From JAVWMQ01 sp036637375 (lineage in GTDB: Bacteria > Bacillota > Clostridia > Peptostreptococcales > Anaerovoracaceae): a stretch of DNA of 12,463 nucleotides. Where the stretch lies: contig JAVWMQ010000045.1 of assembly GCA_036637375.1 (NCBI GenBank), forward strand, positions 1 through 12,463, written 5' to 3'. Made by a program: the position numbers and the translations under genes. Below are positions 6,841 to 12,463 of the stretch, in pieces. The notes below the pieces were generated by a model. The model saw only the letters and a program-made list of their open reading frames with translations. It was not told where the DNA came from and did no database searches. The first letter of the stretch is position 1. Every line of letters starts with the position of its first letter.

Positions 6841-8088
6841 ATGAGAGAAAAGATTAAACTAGGGATTGGTTTTGCAACAGGTAGAAAGAACTTTAGGAAT
6901 GTTCTAAATTCATATATCTATAGCTTTAACGAGTCAAAAGGAAACGAAAATGTAGAGTTATATCTGTTTGTAGCTTATGACGTTGAATATCACGAAACAA
7001 AATCAACAGACTACACAAACCTAAACCAAGAGGTTACGGATTCCTTAGCAGGAATAATCTTTTTTGGGGCAAAAAACGCACAACAAAGTGTAATGCGACT
7101 AATTAATGAAGAAATAGTGCCAGAAAAAGAAACAAAAAATATATTTGGCAAAGGGTATGCTGGCAAGAGAAATGCCATACTTTATGGAGCAATAGACGCA
7201 GGCATGGATTACCTTTTATTTCTCGACGATGACGAATATCCAGTAGCAGTAACCAAAACAGGCGATACCTGTCTTTGGAGTGGCCAAGAAGTTGTGACAG
7301 AACACATCAAACAAATAAAAGATGCAGACATAACAAATGGACATCATTGCGGATATATCTCCCCAATACCAAAAATAAACTTCAATGAAACACTAAAAGA
7401 ACAAGATTTTGCAAAATTTATAGGCGCTATTAGTAACGATATTTTGAACTGGGATAAAGTTAAAAACCTGATGGAAAGTGGCGGAGTTACATATGGTGAC
7501 ACAGAAATATTATCAAAAAAAATTAAAAAAGAAGTAGAAGAAATAAACGGATGTAAATTTATTTCAGGCTCAAATCTTTGTATAAATTTAAGGAAACCCA
7601 AAAGGACGTTTCCTTTTTATAACCCGCCAGGAGCTAGAGGCGAAGACACTTTTTTAAGCACAATGCTAGAGGATAGAACCGTAATAAAAGTACCTTGTTA
7701 CACATTCCACGACGGATTTGACGCATATAAACATCTGTTAGACGGCGTGTTGCCAAGAGAACTAGGCTCAATTTCGGCAAAATCCGAACACATAGTCAAA
7801 AGATTTTATCAAGCATGTATAGGGTGGGTGCGATATAAACCACTCCTAATGTATCTAACAAATCCAAAAGAATTTCACCAAAAATCAAAAGAAATCCAAG
7901 AAGCCTTAGACCAAGTCTCGCCAAAGCTAAGCCAATACTTTGACGAAAAAGGATTCTTGGAAATTCCAAATCAATTCAAGAAATACCAAAAAAACGCAGA
8001 ACGACATAGTCAAAACTTTGAAAAAAATCGTGCCACTTGGCAACTTTTGATGGAAGATTTAATAGCAAAAAACAAAAATCAAGAGTAG
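6841..8088 (+). CDS. Putative GT-A fold (family 2-like) glycosyltransferase
   Basis: A 415-residue soluble protein with no signal peptide and no clear membrane segment. The first 30 residues (LGIGFATGRKNFRNVLNSYI) read as a first Rossmann strand and helix. AGKRNAILYGA (107-117) followed by LLFLDDDEYP (125-134) is the usual GT-A arrangement, with the acidic DDD triad in the place of the metal- and sugar-nucleotide-binding DxD. GEDTFLS (267-273) resembles the GED segment holding the catalytic acid in family 2 enzymes. Residues 313-415 form a mostly helical, Lys/Gln-rich tail. Donor and acceptor sugars are not readable. It follows pyk by 15 bases and shares its ribosome-binding context, so co-expression is likely. 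An eight-A run at 7515-7522 in the coding region is typical of the A-rich codon use. Fold assignment is good, product assignment weak. Confidence 0.7.
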   Translation: MREKIKLGIGFATGRKNFRNVLNSYIYSFNESKGNENVELYLFVAYDVEYHETKSTDYTNLNQEVTDSLAGIIFFGAKNAQQSVMRLINEEIVPEKETKNIFGKGYAGKRNAILYGAIDAGMDYLLFLDDDEYPVAVTKTGDTCLWSGQEVVTEHIKQIKDADITNGHHCGYISPIPKINFNETLKEQDFAKFIGAISNDILNWDKVKNLMESGGVTYGDTEILSKKIKKEVEEINGCKFISGSNLCINLRKPKRTFPFYNPPGARGEDTFLSTMLEDRTVIKVPCYTFHDGFDAYKHLLDGVLPRELGSISAKSEHIVKRFYQACIGWVRYKPLLMYLTNPKEFHQKSKEIQEALDQVSPKLSQYFDEKGFLEIPNQFKKYQKNAERHSQNFEKNRATWQLLMEDLIAKNKNQE

Positions 8089-8116
8089 TATTATTGTAAA
8101 TAGTTTTGTGTATTTG

Positions 8117-8145
8117 TTGAAATGTTCTTTTTTTAATGTTATATT
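8117..8145 (+). promoter_or_regulatory. Extended -10 promoter of the leucine-rich-repeat protein gene
   Basis: TTGAAA (8117-8122) and TATATT (8140-8145) are spaced 17 bases apart, and TG at 8137-8138 gives an extended -10. Transcription would start near 8152. No terminator is visible between the upstream gene's stop at 8088 and this promoter, so some read-through from the pyk unit is possible. Confidence 0.75.
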
Positions 8146-8146
8146 C

Positions 8147-8164
8147 TTCACAAAGTGATGTGAA
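8147..8164 (+). repeat. Short inverted repeat across the predicted transcription start
   Basis: TTCAC (8147-8151) and GTGAA (8160-8164) form a symmetric 5-8-5 repeat lying directly over the predicted start of transcription. It could be a regulator site, but a five-base arm in A+T-rich DNA is weak evidence. Confidence 0.3.
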
Positions 8165-8188
8165 TATATTTTATGAAAGGAGCAAGTC

Positions 8189-9781
8189 ATGAAAAAGAAA
8201 CTAATAGCAATAATCATGTCCATAACAATGGTAATGACAACGGGCGTTGGGCTTGGTGCTAATGGAGGAGATATTATCAAAGAGTATGATAATGAAACCA
8301 CAATAGCGGGTATCAGATATCGAGTAGATGTTCAAGGGAGTAGAGCTGAAGTTGTTGAGCTTACCCCAGATTTAAAGATTGACGGAGGTGTTTTAACTAT
8401 ACCTAAAAGCCTTGAATATGGGGGAAAGACTTATCCAATTACGGCTATGAAGAATCTAGGAATTAAAGATAACAGTGGAATCAAAGAAATAGTAATTCAA
8501 GACGTAATTCTAGATGAATTTAACCACACATTTAGACTTAGTACTCAAAATGTTGAAATCTTAACTGTTAATGCAAAACATGTAACTTTTGAAAATGAAC
8601 ATGGAGTATTATATTATGAAGAATACATTCCAACTGGAAATGTCGGAGGATATCAACCTCAGAAATTAAAGACAATTAACTTTAACAGTAATACGATTAA
8701 AATTGCAAGAGGAGCATTGGTTGGCGGAAGTGAAACGGGTCACAAAGCAGGTAAATATGATATAGGCACTAATAACATTGAAAACATTAACTTCAATAAC
8801 AAAAATGCACAGGTTACAATTTATAGCGAAGCAATTAGATTTAGCCCAAAGCTAAAAGAATTAAACTTGCCAGCTGATACAACCATCTATGAAGGAGCAC
8901 TTTCAAACACAGGACTAGAAAAAATAAGATTTATGGGTGAAAGTCAATACAAGGTTGACGATAAAGGGTTAGTATCAAAGGATGGCATACTAATATTTGT
9001 ACCTAAAACAGCAAAAACTGTTACTGTAGGCAAAGATATAAAGAAGATAGCGCCATATGCCTTTGGAAGCTGCACAGAATTAAAATCAGTTACCACATAT
9101 GCAAAAGAAATAGGTGATTGCGCCTTTAATGATTGTGTAAACCTAACAAGTATTACGTTAAAAGATGGCACAGAAAAAATAGGGGATTTAGCATTTAATC
9201 ATACAGGAATTAAAAGTTTAACCTTACCAAAGACAATAAACTCTATTGGAAGCGGAATTGTTCATAGAACAAAAAATCTAACTAAGATTGTATCTAAAAC
9301 AAAGAAATACAAGGTTAAAAGCGGAAGTCTTTTATCTAGTAGTGGGAAGACACTGTACGGAATAATTCCAACAAAAGGGACAGTTACAGTTCCCTATGGA
9401 GTAATGCAGACCAAGGAAGGATTTTTGACAAAAGCTTCTATGGTAACAGGAATTCATTTCCCATCAACAATTACCAAGCTATCTCCAGTAGGATATACAG
9501 AAAAGCTAAGAACAATTAGATTAGACGGTAAGAAGATGCCAAAAATGAATATTGCAGAAAGATGTCCAATATATAGAATCATACCTTATGGCGATAGGAT
9601 TCTAAATGAGACTGATGGGAAGTCAAATCACTATAGAAATGAAGTTGCAGAGCATGTTTTTTATGTGAAGTCAGGAAGTAATATAACTGTAGATGTTCCA
9701 AACAACTTGATAAAAGCATACGAGCTAGATAGTTGGGATTTAGTTGGTTCATCTGATGGACGTAATGTGAGGTTCAAATAA
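8189..9781 (+). CDS. Secreted BspA-like leucine-rich-repeat protein (LRR_5 type)
   Basis: A 530-residue exported protein. MKKK followed by a hydrophobic stretch to about residue 24 (ending GLGANG) is a signal peptide. The N-terminal part (about 38-110) has the usual BspA-family opening: GIRYRVD, then LTIPKSLEYGGKTYPIT. LRR_5 repeats are recognisable as IAPYAFGSC (287-295), IGDCAFNDC (308-316) and IGDLAFNHTG (331-340), each followed by L-x-S/L-T-L strands; other units (about 160-250 and 415-450) are more diverged. No LPXTG, choline-binding or SLH anchor is visible, so it is probably released or held non-covalently. Family members in oral and gut anaerobes bind host proteins or other bacteria; this function is not shown here. 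AAAGGAG at 8176-8182 sets the start. It stands alone between its promoter and a strong terminator. Confidence 0.85.
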   Translation: MKKKLIAIIMSITMVMTTGVGLGANGGDIIKEYDNETTIAGIRYRVDVQGSRAEVVELTPDLKIDGGVLTIPKSLEYGGKTYPITAMKNLGIKDNSGIKEIVIQDVILDEFNHTFRLSTQNVEILTVNAKHVTFENEHGVLYYEEYIPTGNVGGYQPQKLKTINFNSNTIKIARGALVGGSETGHKAGKYDIGTNNIENINFNNKNAQVTIYSEAIRFSPKLKELNLPADTTIYEGALSNTGLEKIRFMGESQYKVDDKGLVSKDGILIFVPKTAKTVTVGKDIKKIAPYAFGSCTELKSVTTYAKEIGDCAFNDCVNLTSITLKDGTEKIGDLAFNHTGIKSLTLPKTINSIGSGIVHRTKNLTKIVSKTKKYKVKSGSLLSSSGKTLYGIIPTKGTVTVPYGVMQTKEGFLTKASMVTGIHFPSTITKLSPVGYTEKLRTIRLDGKKMPKMNIAERCPIYRIIPYGDRILNETDGKSNHYRNEVAEHVFYVKSGSNITVDVPNNLIKAYELDSWDLVGSSDGRNVRFK

Positions 9782-9834
9782 AAAAAGCTAACCAAAGTTT
9801 AGTGGGATTAGACAATGGGGACAAGTTAATAATT

Positions 9835-9876
9835 AGGAGCAATTTGAGAATTGAATTTTCAAATTGCTCCTTTTTT
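9835..9876 (+). terminator. Strong intrinsic terminator after the leucine-rich-repeat protein gene
   Basis: GGAGCAATTTGA (9836-9847) pairs perfectly with TCAAATTGCTCC (9859-9870), and the stem extends inward through a G-T and A-T pairs to a small loop. Six T follow at 9871-9876. It lies 54 bases past the stop codon at 9781 and separates this unit from the acyltransferase gene. Confidence 0.9.
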
Positions 9877-9956
9877 ATCAGTATCAGTTTTGAACTCCGT
9901 AGCTAAGTGGGGCGTTACTATCCACTGTATGAAAAATAAAAAATGTGATATGAACG
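9877..9956. other. Gene-free spacer with a short inverted repeat
   Basis: Between the terminator and the next promoter there is no credible reading frame. The stretch at about 9890-9930 is richer in G+C than its surroundings and contains AGTGG (9906-9910) facing CCACT (9922-9926) across 11 bases. No T-run follows, so it is not a terminator. I do not recognise it as an RNA or mobile-element remnant. Confidence 0.35.
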
Positions 9957-9986
9957 TTGAATTTTATTAAGCCTTTGTGATAAAAT
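9957..9986 (+). promoter_or_regulatory. Candidate promoter of the acyltransferase gene
   Basis: TTGAAT (9957-9962) and TAAAAT (9981-9986) are 18 bases apart, and TG at 9978-9979 makes an extended -10. The leader would be about 50 bases, with AAGGGAG near its end. Confidence 0.6.
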
Positions 9987-10030
9987 GTAAAGGTTATTAA
10001 GATTGTTAGAGAAGGTTAAAAATTATTGAA

Positions 10031-10037
10031 AAGGGAG
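10031..10037 (+). promoter_or_regulatory. Ribosome binding site supporting a TTG start
   Basis: AAGGGAG at 10031-10037 stands seven bases before TTG 10045. No in-frame ATG is nearby with comparable spacing, so the TTG is taken as the initiator of the acyltransferase. Confidence 0.75.
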
Positions 10038-10044
10038 ACGACAT

Positions 10045-11109
10045 TTGGAATTAGGAAAGATAAGTGGGTATCGAAACCTTATATTTGGTATTGCAATAAT
10101 TAGCATAATGGTTTTTCATTTTAGCGAAGATCTAGTTATGGCAATAGAAGGAGAACGATTAGAGGACAGGGACAACCCATGGATGGGTATTGTTCAAATA
10201 TACTATAAATATATAAAAAGCATAGGAGTAGAAATTTTTGCTTTTTTATCAGGGGTAGGGCTTTTTTATTCCTTTAGTAGAGAACCTAGGCTGAGAAATT
10301 TTTATATAAAGAGGCTAGATAGAGTTCTTTTACCATATTTAATTGTAGGTACAGCCTTTTGGGGAATAAAGGACCTGGTTTTGCTAAAAGAAGGACCTAA
10401 GGCATTCCTTGAGGATATTACCTTTGTTTCGTTTTTTACTGATGGAACTAGAACTATTTGGTATGTAGGATTTATTTTGGCGATGTACCTTATTTACCCA
10501 CTAGTTTATAATCTCCTTGGAAAAGAAAAGAATAAGCCATTATACTTTTTTTTAGTAATAGGAGTAGCATATGCAGTGCCAGTTTTATTGGGGGCAGTGG
10601 AGCCAGAACTGTTTAAAAGAATATCTATAGGAATAACGAGAATACCCGTTTTTATTATAGGCTGTTATGTAGGTAGATTGATAAAAGAAAATGTATACTT
10701 GCCAAAGATAGCCTGTCTATTGATAGTAGCTATGGGCATAGGTGCGAAGATATATATTGTCAACGTGACGACCTTTTATTTTATGGGAATAAATGTATAT
10801 GGAGGGGTTGTAAGATATGTTGATAGTGTTTACGGATTAAGTTTAATTATTCTTATGGTATGGGTACTTCCTGTAATAAAGGAAGGCGGCGCAGTAGCGG
10901 GACTTTTAAATGGGGCAGGTGTAATATCCCTTGAACTATATTTGACCCATATTACCATTAGGCACTTGGCAAGAATGGTAGGAATAGAAACATATTATCC
11001 ACTGGATTATGGCATAATAATTGTAGTAGCAGTTATATTGGCAAAAGGTATTGCAAAAATTGAGAATAAAAGCCTAAACTTTAGGCGGAGGGAGGCCATT
11101 ACGCCATAG
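10045..11109 (+). CDS. Acyltransferase family 3 membrane protein (OafA/YrhL-like)
   Basis: A 354-residue polytopic membrane protein with about ten hydrophobic segments. Features of the acyltransferase-3 family are visible. A first helix ends in MVFHFS with conserved His25; EIFAFLSGVGLFYS (63-76) corresponds to the family's SG-F/L motif. RNFYIKRLDRVLLPY (84-98) gives the basic R-x-x-R region followed by Pro-Tyr, and further helices run to about 340. Such enzymes move acetyl, succinyl or other acyl groups onto sugars of lipopolysaccharide, exopolysaccharide or peptidoglycan. No SGNH domain is attached, so transfer must be finished by this domain or a partner. Translation starts at TTG, which may lower expression. 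The gene has its own promoter after a terminator; no terminator is seen before guaA. The substrate is unknown. Confidence 0.82.
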   Translation: MELGKISGYRNLIFGIAIISIMVFHFSEDLVMAIEGERLEDRDNPWMGIVQIYYKYIKSIGVEIFAFLSGVGLFYSFSREPRLRNFYIKRLDRVLLPYLIVGTAFWGIKDLVLLKEGPKAFLEDITFVSFFTDGTRTIWYVGFILAMYLIYPLVYNLLGKEKNKPLYFFLVIGVAYAVPVLLGAVEPELFKRISIGITRIPVFIIGCYVGRLIKENVYLPKIACLLIVAMGIGAKIYIVNVTTFYFMGINVYGGVVRYVDSVYGLSLIILMVWVLPVIKEGGAVAGLLNGAGVISLELYLTHITIRHLARMVGIETYYPLDYGIIIVVAVILAKGIAKIENKSLNFRRREAITP

Positions 11110-11150
11110 AGAGAGGGAAGAGCACCATGAGGATTTTGCAAGGAGAATTA

Positions 11151-11179
11151 TTGCAAAAAGCAAAATATTGAAGTATAAT
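11151..11179 (+). promoter_or_regulatory. Promoter of guaA
   Basis: TTGCAA (11151-11156) and a perfect TATAAT (11174-11179) are separated by 17 bases. Transcription would start near 11186, giving a leader of about 54 bases that is too short for a purine riboswitch. Confidence 0.8.
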
Positions 11180-11180
11180 T

Positions 11181-11209
11181 AATTCCACATAGAAAGGTTA
11201 TTTGGAATT
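11181..11209 (+). repeat. Inverted repeat over the guaA transcription start
   Basis: AATTCCA (11181-11187) is the exact reverse complement of TGGAATT (11203-11209), with 15 bases between. The left arm spans the predicted transcription start, so the repeat is better placed as a protein-binding operator in DNA than as a leader hairpin. Confidence 0.4.
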
Positions 11210-11239
11210 TAATATTGTTTAATTTGGGAGGAGAAAACC

Positions 11240-12463
11240 ATGAAAAAAGAACTACTATTAGTTGTGGATTTTGGGGCTCACAACAATCAGCAGGTTGCAA
11301 AAAGTGCAAGAACTGCAAATGTATATTGTGAAGTTAAGCCTTACACAGCAGATTTAAAAAGCTTGAACCCTAAAGCAATTATCGTAATTGGCGATGATGA
11401 AGTAGAGGCAGATACAAAAGGGCTGAAAGACCTAGGTGTACCTGTTCTAGAAATGGGAAACACAAAATCTGATGAAGAAATCAAAGGGTTTATTAACCAT
11501 TGCGGATTTGCTTGCCAATGGACAATAGAAGCCTTTATAGATGATGCAGTTGAGCAAATCAGAGCAACTGTAGGAGATAAAAAGGTTCTTTGTGCTTTAA
11601 GTGGTGGTGTGGATAGTTCTGTTTGTGCTGCACTAGTTTATAAAGCAATTGGAAACCAATTAACTTGTATGTTTGTAAATCATGGTTTAATGCGTAAAGG
11701 CGAGCCTGAACTAATAGATCAAATCTTTGGTAAGCAGTTCGGAATGCCTCTAATTACAGTAGATGCAGTGGATAGATTCCTAGGAAAACTCGAAGGTGTT
11801 GATGAGCCAGAAAAGAAGAGAAAAATCATTGGCGAGGAGTTCATCAGAGTATTTGAAGATGAAAGTGCTAAACTTGGCAAAATGGACTTTTTGGTCCAGG
11901 GTACAATTTACCCAGATATTATTGAAAGTGCTTCAAGCAAGGGTGTTGTTAAATCTCACCATAATGTAGGTGGACTTCCAGAGGATATGGAATTTGAACT
12001 ACTAGAGCCGGTTAAGTGGCTATTTAAGGATGAAGTGCGTGCTGTTGGTGAGGCTTTAGGGCTTCCTCATGAACAGGTATGGAGACAGCCTTTCCCAGGC
12101 CCAGGTCTTGGTGTTAGAGTTGTTGGTGCTATCACCAGAGAAAAACTTGGATATGTAAGAGAATCAGATGCGATTTTAAGGGAAGAAATTGCTGCTGCTG
12201 GTTTAGACCAGAGTATCTGGCAGTATTTCACTGTTTGCCCTGGATGCAGATCTGTTGGGGTTAAGGACGGTGCGAGAACTTACGAGCAAGCAATTGCTCT
12301 TCGTGCAATTCTGTCTAGCGATGCAATGAGTGCCGATGTGGCAGAGCTGCCTTATCCGCTTTTAAATAAGATTGCGTGCAGAATTGTTGCAGAAGTTGAC
12401 GGCGTAAATCGTGTAATGTACGATATAACACCAAAGCCGCCGGCTACGATCGAGTGGGAATAG
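11240..12463 (+). CDS. guaA: GMP synthase with a degenerate, shortened glutaminase domain
   Basis: A 407-residue cytoplasmic enzyme that should convert XMP and ATP to GMP, the last step of de novo guanine nucleotide synthesis. The ATP-pyrophosphatase domain has its loop SGGVDSS at 121-127. QGTIYPD (220-226), IKSHHN-type KSHHNVGGLP (238-247) and RQPFPGPGLGVRV (282-294) follow. The dimerisation domain ends with the canonical PPATIEWE. The N-terminal glutamine amidotransferase domain is abnormal. VDFGAHNNQQ and YCEVKPY resemble the normal start, but SGGP is replaced by IGDDEVE and the catalytic Cys (GICYG) position is Gly73. About 100 residues with the His and Glu of the triad are missing before QWTIEAF (93-99). 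Normal proteins have about 510-525 residues. The frame is open throughout, with GGGAGGAG at 11226-11233 before the ATG. It probably uses ammonia directly or a separate glutaminase not encoded here. Confidence 0.92.
   Translation: MKKELLLVVDFGAHNNQQVAKSARTANVYCEVKPYTADLKSLNPKAIIVIGDDEVEADTKGLKDLGVPVLEMGNTKSDEEIKGFINHCGFACQWTIEAFIDDAVEQIRATVGDKKVLCALSGGVDSSVCAALVYKAIGNQLTCMFVNHGLMRKGEPELIDQIFGKQFGMPLITVDAVDRFLGKLEGVDEPEKKRKIIGEEFIRVFEDESAKLGKMDFLVQGTIYPDIIESASSKGVVKSHHNVGGLPEDMEFELLEPVKWLFKDEVRAVGEALGLPHEQVWRQPFPGPGLGVRVVGAITREKLGYVRESDAILREEIAAAGLDQSIWQYFTVCPGCRSVGVKDGARTYEQAIALRAILSSDAMSADVAELPYPLLNKIACRIVAEVDGVNRVMYDITPKPPATIEWE

Noticed and set aside
9989..9998. AAAGGTTATT shared by the acyltransferase and guaA leaders (also 11193-11202)
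   Set aside because: A ten-base match in A+T-rich DNA can occur by chance, and its distance from the -10 element differs (2 against 13 bases).
11186..11239. Purine riboswitch before guaA
   Set aside because: The leader is only about 54 bases and shows no three-way junction or conserved aptamer core.
11240..11520. guaA as a frameshifted or broken gene
   Set aside because: The frame is open from ATG to the family's canonical end, conserved motifs flank the missing part, and the catalytic Cys position is changed before the deletion point. It reads as a functional short form.
1..12463. tRNA, rRNA, CRISPR, insertion sequence or prophage parts
   Set aside because: No cloverleaf, spaced direct repeats, transposase or integrase motif was found on reading either strand.

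Overview
The window is an A+T-rich stretch in which all eleven genes lie on the plus strand. Ribosome binding sites are strong (GGAGG or AGGGGG type), and the intergenic gaps hold readable TTGNNN/TATAAT promoters. Gene content fits a low-GC Bacillota, most likely a host-associated anaerobic clostridium: LrgA/LrgB membrane pair, CPBP protease, K+-type pyruvate kinase, BspA-like leucine-rich secreted protein and a GMP synthase with a clostridial-looking C-terminus. A closer placement (for example near the Anaerovoracaceae) is only a guess.

Layout. (1) 83-4430 is a probable operon: a YtcJ-type amidohydrolase, a BTAD/SARP-like regulator overlapping it by 7 bases, then after 68 bases an LrgA/LrgB pair overlapping by 20 bases and a cytidylate-kinase-like protein. 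(2) 4476-8088 starts at a good promoter and holds a CPBP membrane protease, pyruvate kinase and a GT-A-type glycosyltransferase-like protein. (3) 8117-9876 is a single-gene unit with extended -10 promoter, secreted leucine-rich-repeat protein and a strong intrinsic terminator. (4) 9957-11109 has its own promoter and a TTG-started membrane acyltransferase. (5) 11151-12463 has a near-consensus promoter and guaA, whose stop codon is the last three bases of the window.

How the genes may work together. LrgA/LrgB-type pairs have been shown in some Firmicutes to move pyruvate; here the pair lies next to a unit encoding pyruvate kinase and in line with a BTAD regulator instead of the usual LytSR two-component system. 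The glycosyltransferase-like protein, acyltransferase and secreted protein suggest a loose cell-surface theme. These links are inferences from position.

The most striking observation is guaA. The ATP-pyrophosphatase and dimerisation domains look intact, but the N-terminal glutamine amidotransferase domain is cut to about 85-95 residues, has Gly where the catalytic Cys belongs, and lacks the His/Glu segment. The reading frame is clean, so this looks like a stable glutaminase-dead form that must take ammonia directly or from a separate subunit. Second in interest are the amidohydrolase, where two expected metal ligands appear replaced, and the BTAD-LrgAB linkage. No RNA gene, CRISPR array, insertion sequence or attachment site was seen, and no gene-free gap exceeds 300 bases.
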